Assembly (NCBI RefSeq): GCF_018829635.1
Contig: NZ_JAHKKG010000013.1
Span: forward strand, 273,494 to 337,493
Direction of reading: 5' to 3'
Source of the DNA: Paractinoplanes bogorensis
GTDB lineage: Bacteria; Actinomycetota; Actinomycetes; Mycobacteriales; Micromonosporaceae
DNA: 64,000 bases
A program made the translations under genes and the position numbers. The notes under the pieces were generated by a model. The model saw nothing but the letters and a program-made list of their open reading frames with translations, was not told where the DNA came from and ran no database searches. Shown in pieces: positions 16,476-25,307 of the stretch. Numbering within the stretch: the stretch's first letter is position 1; every line of letters starts with the position of its first letter.

Positions 16476-16924
16476 CGGGGCTGGGTCATGTGGGCGGTCA
16501 TCGTCGTGCGCAGGCGGGTGGCGATCGTCGCGACCAGGTCCAGGTCGGCCGGGGAATAGTCGGCCAGGACGTCTTTCAGCTGCTGGTTGAGGGGCTCGTA
16601 GAAGCCGGCCGCCTCGGCGTGGATGGCCGGGGTGGAGTGCAGCGTGACGATCCGGCGGTCGGTGTGCTCCCGGGTCCGGGTGACATGGCCGGCTGCCTCC
16701 AGGCGGTTGAGCAGGATCGACGTCGCGCCGGTGGTCAGGTCGAGACGCTCGGCCAGGCGGGCCGGGGTGAGCGGCTCGCCGTGGTCCTCGGCCGCGATGA
16801 TCTGGACGATCGCGGCGGCGTCGGTCGGGTGCATCTGGCGGCTGCGGGCGAACTGGCGGCCCAGCTCGCTCTGCGCGGCCGCCAGCAGGGCCAGGACCTC
16901 GATGACCCGCTGCGCCTCCGCCAC
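16472..16924 (-). CDS. MarR-family transcriptional regulator
   Basis: 150 residues from GTG 16924. A TAGATT element (minus strand, 16937-16932) stands 7 bases before this GTG; an earlier TTG at 16969 would place the start upstream of that element. The MarR core is evident: HPTDAAAIVQIIAAE, then LTPARLAERLDLTTGATSILLNRLEAAGHVTR and the wing REHTDRRIVTLH with the Asp-Arg-Arg tip. It heads an operon with the oxidoreductase and faces the hydrolase divergently across a perfect palindrome at 16944-16960, the probable autoregulatory operator. Confidence 0.88.
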   Translation of the reverse strand: MAEAQRVIEVLALLAAAQSELGRQFARSRQMHPTDAAAIVQIIAAEDHGEPLTPARLAERLDLTTGATSILLNRLEAAGHVTRTREHTDRRIVTLHSTPAIHAEAAGFYEPLNQQLKDVLADYSPADLDLVATIATRLRTTMTAHMTQPR

Positions 16925-16943
16925 GTGTTGCAATCTATCACGT

Positions 16944-16960
16944 CGCAAAGTAGCTTTGCG
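16944..16960. promoter_or_regulatory. Palindromic operator between marR and the hydrolase gene
   Basis: CGCAAAG-TAG-CTTTGCG is a perfect 7+3+7 inverted repeat centred in the divergent spacer. It overlaps the spacer or -35 region of the leaderless marR promoter and sits upstream of the hydrolase start, as expected for a MarR site. Confidence 0.6.
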
Positions 16961-16992
16961 GCATAACAATCTTGGCTTCGGGAGGCAGAACG

Positions 16993-17829
16993 ATGGAACA
17001 CGTGACGTCGCGGGACGGGACGCGGATCGGGTTCCTGCGGCAGGGCTCCGGGCCGGGGATCGTGCTCGTGCAGGGCGCGATGGGGACGGCCCGCAACTAC
17101 GAGAAGCTGGCCGAGGCGCTGGCGCCGGCCTTCACGGTCATCACCCCGGACCGGCGCGGGCGGGGGATGAGCCCGAGGCCGTACGAGGAGAACCACGACA
17201 TCGCCCGTGACGTCGAGGACGTCGACGCTCTGCTGGCCGAGACCGGTGCCGAGTGGGTCTACGGGCTCAGCTCGGGGGCGATGATCACGCTGGAGGCGGC
17301 CCGGACGCTGCCCCGGGTCACGCGGGCCGCGGTCTACGAGCCGCCGTTCTATGCCGACGGGATCGACCGGGACGGCGTGCGGCGGCTGTTCACCGAGGTC
17401 GGCGAGGGCGATCTGCCGGCCGCGCTGGTCACCGCGCTGCTGGTCAGCCGCACCGCCCCGGCGCCGATCCGGCTGATGCCCCGGCCGATGGCGCGGCGGC
17501 TGGCCGGAGCCGTGCTGACCGCCGACGACCGCCGGACCGGCCCGGCCGCCAAGCTGCGCGACCTGGTGCCGGGCGTGCGCTACGACTTCCACGACGTCGC
17601 CGGGATGGACGGGCGGATGCCGTCGTTCGCGGCCCTGGACAAGCCGATGCTGTTGCTCAGCGGGACCAGGAGTCCGGCCTTTCTGCGCGAGAGCATCCGG
17701 GCGTTGCATCAGGTGCTGCCTCAGTCGCAGCACATCGAGTTCGACGGGCTCGACCATTCCGGTTCGTGGAACGACGGCAGTCCGGTCGTTGTCGCGGCGG
17801 CGCTCCGGGAGTTCTTTCACTCCATGTGA
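16993..17829 (+). CDS. Alpha/beta hydrolase
   Basis: 278 residues from ATG 16993, which follows a GGGAGG ribosome-binding site. The fold is typical: an oxyanion region after IVLVQGAMGT, the Arg-Gly-Arg-Gly loop DRRGRGMS, the nucleophile elbow GLSSGA (Gly-x-Ser-x-Gly) and a C-terminal catalytic His in FDGLDHSGSW. No lid insertion is evident. It is divergent from the MarR operon and probably co-regulated through the palindrome between them. Substrate unknown; small ester or epoxide-like substrates are common in this branch. Confidence 0.86.
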   Translation: MEHVTSRDGTRIGFLRQGSGPGIVLVQGAMGTARNYEKLAEALAPAFTVITPDRRGRGMSPRPYEENHDIARDVEDVDALLAETGAEWVYGLSSGAMITLEAARTLPRVTRAAVYEPPFYADGIDRDGVRRLFTEVGEGDLPAALVTALLVSRTAPAPIRLMPRPMARRLAGAVLTADDRRTGPAAKLRDLVPGVRYDFHDVAGMDGRMPSFAALDKPMLLLSGTRSPAFLRESIRALHQVLPQSQHIEFDGLDHSGSWNDGSPVVVAAALREFFHSM

Positions 17830-18173
17830 CGGGCGGCGGCCTCGTACGTGCCGTCGGGTGTCTCGTTGAAGGCGATCGCAGCGCCGGGCGCGTGGCGGTG
17901 CACCAGGTTGATGACCTGCTCGAAGAGCGCGAGGTCGTGGCGGACGCCGCCGCCGACGACCACGACGCGCCAGGGCCGCTCGCGCACGGCCGCGGTGACG
18001 ACTTCGGGGATGTCGTCGCTGCCGTCGAGGCCGATCAGGCACGTGGTGGCGCCGACTCCGGCCTGCTCGAAACGGGCCATGCCGGTCTTGATGCCGGCCG
18101 CGACCGGGGTCGGGTCCCACGGACCCGGCACCCGGTACGGGTCGAGGCCGATCACGAGAACCACGGGCTCCAT
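17817..18173 (-). CDS. Conserved hypothetical protein with Rossmann-like pattern
   Basis: 118 residues. Alternating hydrophobic strands and helices (VVLVIGLDPYRV at the start, WRVVVVGGGVRHD in the middle) suggest a small alpha/beta fold. Similar small proteins are annotated as unknown in actinomycetes. The ATG at 18173 follows TACGGT on the minus strand with a 6-base gap, supporting a leaderless transcript. The last 13 bases overlap the hydrolase gene tail to tail. Confidence 0.7.
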   Translation of the reverse strand: MEPVVLVIGLDPYRVPGPWDPTPVAAGIKTGMARFEQAGVGATTCLIGLDGSDDIPEVVTAAVRERPWRVVVVGGGVRHDLALFEQVINLVHRHAPGAAIAFNETPDGTYEAAARHME

Positions 18174-18210
18174 GCCGTCACCGTACGCCCGGCGTGTCAG
18201 GATCAGGGGC

Positions 18211-18510
18211 GTGCTCTACGGATATCTGGGTTCGATGAAGACCAAGCCGGGCCACCGCGACGAGGTCGCCTCGATCCTGACGAGCGGCGCCGACGGGCTG
18301 CGGGCGGCGGGCTGCCATCTGTACGTGGTCGGGCTGGCCGCCGACGATGACGTCACGATCTGGGTGAGCGAGATCTGGGAGTCGCGCGAGGCGCACGACG
18401 CCTCTCTGCAACTGCCGGAGACGCGGGCCGCGATCGGCCGGGCGATGCCGATGCTGACCGGCGAGTTCACCAGCCAGGAGACGGTGGTCGCGGGCGGTCT
18501 ACTAGGCTGA
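18211..18510 (+). CDS. Antibiotic biosynthesis monooxygenase (ABM)-domain protein
   Basis: 99 residues from GTG 18211 with the dimeric ferredoxin-like ABM pattern: YLGSMKTKPGHRDEVASIL, then GCHLYVVGLAADDDVTIWVSEIWESREAHDASLQLPETR. ABM proteins include quinol monooxygenases and haem-degrading enzymes; the substrate is not evident. A CAGGAT element 7 bases before the GTG is a possible weak -10. It is divergent from the 118-residue unknown gene with only 37 bases between start codons. Confidence 0.8.
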   Translation: MLYGYLGSMKTKPGHRDEVASILTSGADGLRAAGCHLYVVGLAADDDVTIWVSEIWESREAHDASLQLPETRAAIGRAMPMLTGEFTSQETVVAGGLLG

Positions 18511-18556
18511 GACCTCTCTCCTGGGGAAGTCCGTGCAGCGCTTCGGCGGGTTGCAC

Positions 18557-19231
18557 TCAGTCATCGGCCGGCCGCCGGAGTAGTCGCCGTTGTTGCGCGT
18601 AGATGATGTGACGGTTGGTTGTCACCGTCGCGGTCAGGGGCCAGCCGGGGATGGATTCTAGTTCGGCCGGCTGCCAGAACCGTTTGACCACCTCGAAACG
18701 GCGACCATCGTTGAGGACTCGCACCTGGCGGTCGTCGGCGAGGCGCTCGTGGTGGTAGCTGTCGACGACGAAGATCCGGCCGCCGGGGCGCAGTGCTGCG
18801 GCGACCCGGCCGCAGAACTGGGTGAGGCGGTCGTCGGGCACGTGGGAGAGCCAGTAGGCGAAGAACACCACGTCGAAAGCGGCCACCGGTGGCGCCCATT
18901 CGAAGAGATCGGCGACCACATAGGACACCTCGCCGCGGCCTGAGGTGCGTTGCCGGTTGAGGGCGAGCGTCTCGGCGCTGGCGTCGACGGCGGTCACGTG
19001 GCCGGCGTGGCGGGTCAGGTGTTCGGTCCACCAGCCGGTGCCGGCCGCCAGTTCGAGGACGGCGCCGGTGGGGGCGAAGTCGTCCAGCGCCCGCACGACC
19101 TGGTCGATGTCGGCCGACCAGCGTCGTTCGTCGTCGGGCGACTTCGCGTAGCGGCCCTGCGACTGCCACCATTCGTCGTATTCGGGGGCGCGCTGCCGGT
19201 AGTACTCACGTTGCTCCGCAAGCCGGTCCAT
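18557..19231 (-). CDS. Class I SAM-dependent methyltransferase
   Basis: 224 residues. Motif I reads AVLELAAGTGWWTEHL, followed by VTAVDASAETLALNRQR (motif II Asp), FDVVFFAYWLSHVPDD and LRPGGRIFVVDSYH. The N-terminus (YYRQRAPEYDEWW) resembles small-molecule methyltransferases of the UbiE/Methyltransf_25 group. The gene stands alone between convergent and divergent neighbours, so the substrate cannot be inferred. Confidence 0.86.
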   Translation of the reverse strand: MDRLAEQREYYRQRAPEYDEWWQSQGRYAKSPDDERRWSADIDQVVRALDDFAPTGAVLELAAGTGWWTEHLTRHAGHVTAVDASAETLALNRQRTSGRGEVSYVVADLFEWAPPVAAFDVVFFAYWLSHVPDDRLTQFCGRVAAALRPGGRIFVVDSYHHERLADDRQVRVLNDGRRFEVVKRFWQPAELESIPGWPLTATVTTNRHIIYAQQRRLLRRPADD

Positions 19232-19342
19232 CCCGGAAATCTACTTCGCGCGGGATGTCGGATCAGGGACCTCAGCGACCCCGCGGGCGGCCTTCGATGA
19301 CACGCTCCGCTTGGTACAGGTGCCTACGGAGGGGCTCTCGAG

Positions 19343-19858
19343 ATGTCGATGTCGCAAGACGTCCGTGGTGTCGAACTGCCGTGGATCGAGCCGGTCGAAG
19401 TCGATGCCGCCGAGGTCGCGGAGCCGGGCGCGGCGGCCCGGTGGTGGAACACCGGCGTGCAGCACCTGATGAATCCCACCCTGGGACTGCTGACCGTTCT
19501 CAACCAGGAGACCCAGGCCATGGTCGTGGTGCAGAGCGCGGGCGCGGCTCTGGTGCAATGGCTGCTGCCCTGGTGCGACACCTACGACGAGGTGGCCTCG
19601 AAGTCCCTGGTCTTCCGCATCTTCCGGCCCGGAGTGAGCGGCGCGGGCGAGCGTATCTTCTCGGTCTTCCAGGACTACCGCAGCAACCGGGCGATGTGGC
19701 TGCCTGCGGGCGTGACCGATTTCCAGGCGCGCTCGCCGATCGAGACGTTCGTCGGATCCGGTGTCTTCCTGCCGCCCTGCTCGGTGCTCAACGTGCGGGT
19801 GGGCATCATCCCGCCCGGCAACCTTCTGGTGCCGGTGGGAGATGTCGTCGTCCGGTGA
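19343..19858 (+). CDS. Unknown protein, first gene of a two-gene unit
   Basis: 171 residues beginning MSMSQDVRGVELPWIEP, preceded by a GGAGGGG ribosome-binding site. The central part (TLGLLTVLNQETQAMVVVQSA and then VQWLLPWCDTYDEV) and the C-terminal beta-rich part suggest a beta-sandwich protein. No signal peptide and no known motif. Its stop codon overlaps the GTG start of the next gene (GTGA at 19855-19858), so the two products are made together. Confidence 0.65.
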   Translation: MSMSQDVRGVELPWIEPVEVDAAEVAEPGAAARWWNTGVQHLMNPTLGLLTVLNQETQAMVVVQSAGAALVQWLLPWCDTYDEVASKSLVFRIFRPGVSGAGERIFSVFQDYRSNRAMWLPAGVTDFQARSPIETFVGSGVFLPPCSVLNVRVGIIPPGNLLVPVGDVVVR

Positions 19859-20637
19859 ACGCGATCCGGAGAGGCGACGAACACTTCGACCTTGTTCTCG
19901 ACGCGGCCGAGCGGCCCGCGCCCGGCGAAGTCAACGTCCGGGTCGAGGGCTTCGGCGGGGACGAGCAGCGACTGCGGCGCCGGGTCGCGGAGATCGTGGG
20001 CCGGCCCGGGGAGCCGTCGGGCCGGAGCGAGTGCCGCCCTCGTGTGCGGGAAACGGTCGGGATCACCGGCCCGTCGACGGACCCGGCGCGGCGCGCCGAG
20101 CTCGAGGACCTGGTACGCGAGGTGCTGCCCGAGGCGTCGTCGGCCCGGGCGGCGAGCTGTGTCTGCGCCGGTGGCGTCTACGGCGATCGCATCCCGTTGA
20201 CGCCGCCCTACCCGTGGTGGGGCGCCAACGGCGCCTTCGTCCCGCCGGCGGGCGGCAACCCGTCGTGGGTGATCGCGGTGAAGCTCGACGCGCCCGGCTG
20301 GAACTGGGCGCGGCTGAACCTCAACGACGGTGCCGTCGCCGGGGTGCCCCGGAACCAGGTGGTCCTCGGGCTGGCCAACCAGACCGACTGGGCCAAGGAG
20401 ATCTGGGCGCAGAACTTCTGTTCCGGCCGGGTGGCGTCGGTGTTCCAGAGCGGCACCAACGCCCTGCCGAACCAGATCCGCCTCGACCAGGCCGTGTGCT
20501 GGTCGGGCGCCGACACCATCGTGTTCCGCAAACCGGGTGCGCTCGGCTTCTGGCACGACGTCGGGCACTTCGGCGCGACGGCCTTCTGGGCGGCGTTCGG
20601 CGGGACGATCGCCGACTTCACCTGGGTGTACGACTGA
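19855..20637 (+). CDS. Unknown protein, second gene of the two-gene unit
   Basis: 260 residues from GTG 19855, coupled to the gene before it. The first 100 residues are charged and helical. Residues about 100-260 contain CVCAGGVYGDRIPLTPPYPWWG, several Trp-rich segments (WVIAVKLDAPGWNWARLNL) and end IADFTWVYD. Cysteines near 100-104 and 202-228 could bind metal or form disulfides. No secretion signal is visible. Not recognised; it could be a partner or processing protein for the upstream product. Confidence 0.6.
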   Translation: MNAIRRGDEHFDLVLDAAERPAPGEVNVRVEGFGGDEQRLRRRVAEIVGRPGEPSGRSECRPRVRETVGITGPSTDPARRAELEDLVREVLPEASSARAASCVCAGGVYGDRIPLTPPYPWWGANGAFVPPAGGNPSWVIAVKLDAPGWNWARLNLNDGAVAGVPRNQVVLGLANQTDWAKEIWAQNFCSGRVASVFQSGTNALPNQIRLDQAVCWSGADTIVFRKPGALGFWHDVGHFGATAFWAAFGGTIADFTWVYD

Positions 20638-20646
20638 CCGCCGCGC

Positions 20647-21441
20647 TCACTTGTTGGTCAGGCTGAAGTGCATGTAGTCCTTCAGGCTGGACCACGTGCC
20701 GCCCCAGAAGAAGTCGTTGCCCAGGAACGCGCGTGCCGCCCCCTCGGGATGGACCATGCCGATCAGGTAGCGCGACCGGTCCAGATAGAACGCGCTCCCG
20801 GCCGGGGAGATCGAGCGGCCCCGGATCATCGGGTTCTGGAACGGGTTGATGTCGATGGCGATGCCGAGCGCGTGCTCCGACCAGGCCGTGGTGCCGCCCA
20901 CCGCGCGGCAGTTGTAGCCGGCCGTCACGGTGGCCATGTTCTTCTCAGTGGGGTTGTTGACCGCCATCGGGGCCATGCCCATGATGCGGAACCGGGTGCG
21001 ATAGAGGATGCCGAAGATCTGCTGGGTACGGGCCGTCACGTCCTTGCGGACGATCACGCTGCCGTCGTGGTAGGCGCCGGTGAAGTCGATGTACGACACC
21101 CACACCTTGCGCAGGTTGATCGGCAGGACCGGGCAGCGCTTGAGCGGATTCCAGTTGACCATGCCGGGGGTGACCGGCTCGACGCGCGTCCGGAACGCGG
21201 GCAGCGGGGCGTCCGGCGGGTTCAGCCGCATCACCGAGTCGACCTGGGCCGTGGAGCCGGGCGGGAGGCCGTTCCAGTCGGCCAGGTCCCCGGCGCTCAC
21301 GTTGGTCAGCGCGGCGATGTAGGCCAGCGACTCGCCCGGCCGGACCACGTGCCACACGGTCCCGTCCGCCCGGACCGGTGCGGGACCGGTCACGGGCACG
21401 AGCAGCAGGGACAGCAGGGCGGACAGGAGAGGTTTTCGCAC
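20647..21441 (-). CDS. Secreted LysM-peptidase M15 (D,D-carboxypeptidase-like) protein
   Basis: 264 residues. A signal peptide (MRKPLLSALLSLLLVPVTG) precedes a LysM module (WHVVRPGESLAYIAALTNVSAGDLADWNG), which binds peptidoglycan. The C-terminal domain has the M15 zinc motif SEHALGIAIDINPFQNP (Ser-x-His-x7-Asp) and the terminal DYMHFS metal ligand. It should trim peptidoglycan peptides in the wall. It is transcribed on its own, convergent with the two-gene unit upstream, whose stop is only 9 bases away. Confidence 0.86.
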   Translation of the reverse strand: MRKPLLSALLSLLLVPVTGPAPVRADGTVWHVVRPGESLAYIAALTNVSAGDLADWNGLPPGSTAQVDSVMRLNPPDAPLPAFRTRVEPVTPGMVNWNPLKRCPVLPINLRKVWVSYIDFTGAYHDGSVIVRKDVTARTQQIFGILYRTRFRIMGMAPMAVNNPTEKNMATVTAGYNCRAVGGTTAWSEHALGIAIDINPFQNPMIRGRSISPAGSAFYLDRSRYLIGMVHPEGAARAFLGNDFFWGGTWSSLKDYMHFSLTNK

Positions 21442-21492
21442 GGGTACAGACCGTACGAACCAACTCGGGCGAGTCGCAGCGAAACGCGAAAA

Positions 21493-22512
21493 TCAGGCCA
21501 GCGCGACCGGATTGGGTTGCAGAGTTACCCGTACGGGCGTGCCGGGTGCCAGAGACGCAAGACGGTCGGTCGCCACCTGCGCGACCACCAGTTCGTCCCC
21601 GACCGAGACGGTGACCTTGCTGATCGCCCCGAGGAAGCTGGTCGTCAGGACCCGGCCGGAACCCTCGGGATCGGCGGTGACCTGCACCGACTCGGGACGG
21701 ATGAGTGCGGTGACCGACGGCGAGGAGGCGGGTGACAACATCGGCAGCCGCGTACCGAGCACCTCGACCTCGTTGCCGACGACCGTGCCGGGCAGACGGT
21801 TGCTCAGGCCGACGAACTCGGCCACGAACGGCGTCGCCGGGGTCAGATAGATGTCGGCCGGCGCGGCCAGCTGCTCGAGCTTGCCGGCCCGCATGACCCC
21901 GACCCGGTCGGCGACCGCGAGGGCCTCCTCCTGGTCGTGGGTGACGAACAGCGTCGTCGTGCCGACCTCGGTCTGGATTCGCTTGATCTCGTCGCGCAGC
22001 TGCACACGGACCTTGGCGTCGAGCGCCGACAGCGGCTCATCGAGCAGCAGCACGCTGGGCTCGATGGCCAGCGCACGGGCCAGGGCGACGCGCTGCTGCT
22101 GGCCGCCGGAGAGCTGGTGGGGGTAGCGGTCGGCGAACTGTCCGATCCCGACCAGCTCCAGCATCTCCCTGGCCCGGGTGAGCGACTTGGTGCGGCCGCG
22201 CAGGGACAGGCCGAACGACACGTTGGCCAGGGCGGTCAGGTGCGGGAAGAGGCTGTACGCCTGGAACACCATGCCCATGTCACGGCGGTTGGCCGGCAGC
22301 GAGCTGACGTCCTTGCCGCCGACGAGGACCTCGCCGCTGTCGGCGTCCTCGAGTCCGGCCAGCACCCGCAGCGCCGTCGTCTTGCCGCAGCCGGACGGGC
22401 CGAGCAGCGCGATGAACTCGCCCGGCTCGATGGCCAGGTCGAGGTTGTCGAGGGCGTGCGTCGGGCCGAACGAGCGGCGCAGCCCTTTGAGGTGTACGGC
22501 TACGCCGGTCAC
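21493..22512 (-). CDS. ABC transporter ATP-binding subunit (PotA/PhnT-type)
   Basis: 339 residues from a GTG start. Walker A GPSGCGKTT, Q-loop MVFQAYSLFPHLT, signature LSGGQQQRVALARAL, Walker B VLLLDEPLSALD and the His-loop FVTHDQEEA are intact. A C-terminal TOBE domain (about 240-339) typical of spermidine, iron and aminophosphonate importers follows. The gene overlaps the second permease (GTGA), completing a binding protein-permease-permease-ATPase operon in that order. Confidence 0.93.
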   Translation of the reverse strand: MTGVAVHLKGLRRSFGPTHALDNLDLAIEPGEFIALLGPSGCGKTTALRVLAGLEDADSGEVLVGGKDVSSLPANRRDMGMVFQAYSLFPHLTALANVSFGLSLRGRTKSLTRAREMLELVGIGQFADRYPHQLSGGQQQRVALARALAIEPSVLLLDEPLSALDAKVRVQLRDEIKRIQTEVGTTTLFVTHDQEEALAVADRVGVMRAGKLEQLAAPADIYLTPATPFVAEFVGLSNRLPGTVVGNEVEVLGTRLPMLSPASSPSVTALIRPESVQVTADPEGSGRVLTTSFLGAISKVTVSVGDELVVAQVATDRLASLAPGTPVRVTLQPNPVALA

Positions 22513-23300
22513 GAGGACTCCTTAGAGGTACGGCGGCGACCGCCGAGCAGGGACAGCAACAGCAGCAGGACGAAGGCGAGCAGCAACGAGGTGAGCGAGA
22601 CGGCGACCGACATGGTGGCGCTGCTCTTGCCCAGGAAGTTGATCGCGACCTGCAGGTTGGTGCGGTTGAGCAGCGACGCGATGGTGAACTCGCCGAGCAC
22701 CAGCGCCACGGTCAGGAACGCCGCCGACAGCACGGCCGAGCGGATGTTGGGCAGCACCACCCGCCACATCACGGTGCCCCAGCCCGCGCCGAGTGACCGC
22801 GCTGCCTCGGCCAGGGTCTTCACGTCGATCGCGGACAGGCCGGCGTCGATGGCCCGGTACGCGTACGGGAGAACCAGCACGGTGTACGCGAACACGAGGG
22901 TCAGCGACGAGCCGCCCAGGAAGTAGGTGACCCAGGCGTACACGGGAGCCAGCCCGACGACCAGCACGATGGCCGGGATCGTCAGCGGCAGCAGGCAGAT
23001 GAACTCGACCAGCCGGCGCAACCGGGGCAGCCGCAGTCGCACCCAGACCGCCGTCGGGACGAGCAGCACCAGCATGAGCAGGGCGGTGAGCGCGGCCTGC
23101 AGCAGCGAGTTGGTGATGCCCTCGGCCAGCGCCGGGTAGCGCTCGCTCAACGCGGGCCAGTCGACCAGCAGCGGCCACGTCTGCGAGTCGCGGGTGGAGA
23201 ACTCGACCATCGCCACGAACGGCAGCACGAAGAACACACCGAGCACGATCAGCACGGTCCAGCGGAAGATCCGCTGCTTGCGGGCGCGCCGCGCGATCAC
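22509..23300 (-). CDS. ABC transporter permease subunit 2
   Basis: 263 residues from GTG 23300, chosen because it overlaps the stop of permease 1 as GTGA; longer in-frame extensions run back through permease 1 and are not real. Six membrane helices are predicted. The cytoplasmic EAA loop reads TLAEAARSLGAGWGTVMWRVVLPNI, the contact point for the ATPase. The last residues (SLLGGRRRTSKESS) are cytoplasmic. It belongs to the PotC/PhnV-type family of inner-membrane importers. Confidence 0.9.
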   Translation of the reverse strand: MIARRARKQRIFRWTVLIVLGVFFVLPFVAMVEFSTRDSQTWPLLVDWPALSERYPALAEGITNSLLQAALTALLMLVLLVPTAVWVRLRLPRLRRLVEFICLLPLTIPAIVLVVGLAPVYAWVTYFLGGSSLTLVFAYTVLVLPYAYRAIDAGLSAIDVKTLAEAARSLGAGWGTVMWRVVLPNIRSAVLSAAFLTVALVLGEFTIASLLNRTNLQVAINFLGKSSATMSVAVSLTSLLLAFVLLLLLSLLGGRRRTSKESS

Positions 23301-24196
23301 CCCAGCCACTTCGACGTCCTTTTCTGGAGCAGGGCGTACAGCCACATCACGACGGCCACCACGACGACCATGCCGAGCGCCATCGCCTTGCCGACGTTCT
23401 GCTGGCCGAGCAGCACCTCGCTGGTCAGGGCGCCGCGGATCTGCAACGGGATGAGCGGGCTGCCCTGGGAGACAAGAGCGGCTGCGGTTGCGTACGCGGA
23501 AAAGCTGTTGGCGAAAAGCAGCAGCGTCGAGCCGAGGAAAGCGGGTGCCAGCAGCGGCCCGGCCACGCGGGTCCAGTACTGCCAGGTGGTGCCGCCGAGG
23601 CTCTCGGTCGCCTCGCGCCACTGCGGACGGATGCCGTCGAGGGCGGGCAGGAACACGATGACCATGAGCGGGATCTGGAAGTACGTGTAGATCAGCGTCA
23701 GGCCCGGCAGTTCGAACAGCCAGACGCCGTTCTCGTACAGGTTGATGTTGAACGTGTCCTGCAGCCACACCGTGATGAAGCCGGACAGGCCGATGGTCGC
23801 CAGGAAGGCGAACGCCAGGGTGACGCCGCCGAACTGGGCCAGCACGCCGGCCGCCGCGGTCACCGTCCGGCGCAGCACGCCCTCCGGTTTCGCGGTCACC
23901 AGGGCGTACGCGAGCAGGGCGCCCAGCACCGCGCCGACCAGCGCGCTGATCGCCGAGAGCGCGATGCTGCGGCCGAACGCGTCGAGGATGACATCGGTGC
24001 CCAGGGTCTTGATGCTGTCCAGGGACACGCCGCCGTCGTTGCCGGCGAAGGCGCCGATCACCACGACCAGCGTCGGGATGATCAGGAAGATCGTCACGTA
24101 CGCGAAGAAGGGCACCGTCCCGAGCAGGGAGGTGACGCCCCGCAGGCGTGGCCGGCGGGCCACGGTCTGCGGGGCGGTGGCGGCCGCCTCAGCCAA
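23297..24196 (-). CDS. ABC transporter permease subunit 1
   Basis: 299 residues with about six membrane helices starting SLLGTVPFFAYVTIFLIIPTLVV. The EAA motif is REATESLGGTTWQYWTRVAGPLLAP. It is of the PotB/PhnU kind, paired with permease 2. It overlaps the end of the binding-protein gene by 8 bases and the start of permease 2 by 4, so the transporter subunits are translationally coupled. Confidence 0.9.
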   Translation of the reverse strand: MAEAAATAPQTVARRPRLRGVTSLLGTVPFFAYVTIFLIIPTLVVVIGAFAGNDGGVSLDSIKTLGTDVILDAFGRSIALSAISALVGAVLGALLAYALVTAKPEGVLRRTVTAAAGVLAQFGGVTLAFAFLATIGLSGFITVWLQDTFNINLYENGVWLFELPGLTLIYTYFQIPLMVIVFLPALDGIRPQWREATESLGGTTWQYWTRVAGPLLAPAFLGSTLLLFANSFSAYATAAALVSQGSPLIPLQIRGALTSEVLLGQQNVGKAMALGMVVVVAVVMWLYALLQKRTSKWLG

Positions 24197-25307
24197 CGGT
24201 CTTGGCCCAGTTCGCCGACAGGTACTCCTTGGCCTTGGTGTTCTGCGCCTCGGTCGGGATGACCGGCGTGCCCTCGACCTTGGGCAGGGCGTCGAACAGG
24301 GCCTTGTCGATGGTGCCGGCCTTCGCCATGGCGTCCTGGCGGACCGGGCGGGCGCCGCCCTTGAGCCACAGGTTCTGACCCTCGTCGGAGTAGAGGAACT
24401 CCTGCCAGAGGCGCGCGGCGGCCGGGTGCGGGGCGTCCTTGTTGATCGCCTGCACGTAGTACGAGCCGAGCACGGCGCCGCTGGGAACGAAGGTCTTCCA
24501 GGTCTTGAGCTTGGTCGCCTCGGAGGCGTTCAGGTAGTCCCAGTCGAAGACGACCGGGGTCTGCCCGCTCTGGATGGTGGCCGAGTCGGGGTCGACCGGC
24601 AGCAGGTTGCCGGCCTTCTTGAGCTGGCCGAAGAAGTCGACGCCGGGCTTGATGTCCTCGACCGTGCCGCCCTTGGCGATCGCGGCCATCTGCACTCCGC
24701 CGAACGCGGCACCGGCCTGGGTCGGGTCGCCGTTCAGCGCGACCTTGCCCTTGTACTCGGGCTTGAGCAGGTCGTCGAGGCTGGTCGGGGCGGGCACCTT
24801 GGCGCTGTCGTAGCCGATGGACATGTAGCCGCCGTAGTCGTTGACCCAGGCGCCGTTGGCGTCCTTCAGGTTGTCCGGGACGTCGGCGAACGTCGCGACC
24901 TTGTACGGCGCGAACATGGCGACGTTGGCCGTGGCGACCGTGGCGCCCAGGTCGAACACGTCGGGGGCACCGTCCTGACCCTTGAGCTGGGTGGCGGCGT
25001 TGATCTCGTCCTGGCTCGAGCCGTCCGGCTGGGCCGAGTTGACCTTGATGCCGTACTTGTCGCCGAAGGTCTTGATGAGCTCGCCGTAGTTGGCCCAGTT
25101 CGGGGGCAGCGCGATGACGTTGAGCTGGCCCTCGGCCTTGGCCGCCTCGACGAGCTTGTCGATCCCGCCCAGGTCAGCGGCGCTGGTCGCGCTGGCCGCG
25201 GAGGAGCCGGACGATTCCGTCTCCTTCTCGGGCGGCGAGCAGGCCGCGACCGCGGCTATAGTGGTGGCCGCCACAGTGACGGCGATCGTGCGGGTGAATG
25301 AGCGCAC
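24189..25307 (-). CDS. Solute-binding lipoprotein of the ABC importer
   Basis: 372 residues from GTG 25307, preceded by GGGAGGAAC. The lipobox VAAC at about residues 20-23 marks a lipoprotein, followed by a Ser/Ala linker. The mature part is a class II periplasmic-type binding protein: LNVIALPPNWANYGELIKTFGDKYGIKV, YGGYMSIGYDSAKVPAPTSL, TPVVFDWDYLN, and a C-terminal EFLYSDEGQNLWLKGGARPVR. This arrangement fits polyamine or 2-aminoethylphosphonate binders; acidic ligand residues cannot be assigned by eye, so the substrate is unresolved. Confidence 0.88.
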   Translation of the reverse strand: MRSFTRTIAVTVAATTIAAVAACSPPEKETESSGSSAASATSAADLGGIDKLVEAAKAEGQLNVIALPPNWANYGELIKTFGDKYGIKVNSAQPDGSSQDEINAATQLKGQDGAPDVFDLGATVATANVAMFAPYKVATFADVPDNLKDANGAWVNDYGGYMSIGYDSAKVPAPTSLDDLLKPEYKGKVALNGDPTQAGAAFGGVQMAAIAKGGTVEDIKPGVDFFGQLKKAGNLLPVDPDSATIQSGQTPVVFDWDYLNASEATKLKTWKTFVPSGAVLGSYYVQAINKDAPHPAAARLWQEFLYSDEGQNLWLKGGARPVRQDAMAKAGTIDKALFDALPKVEGTPVIPTEAQNTKAKEYLSANWAKTVG

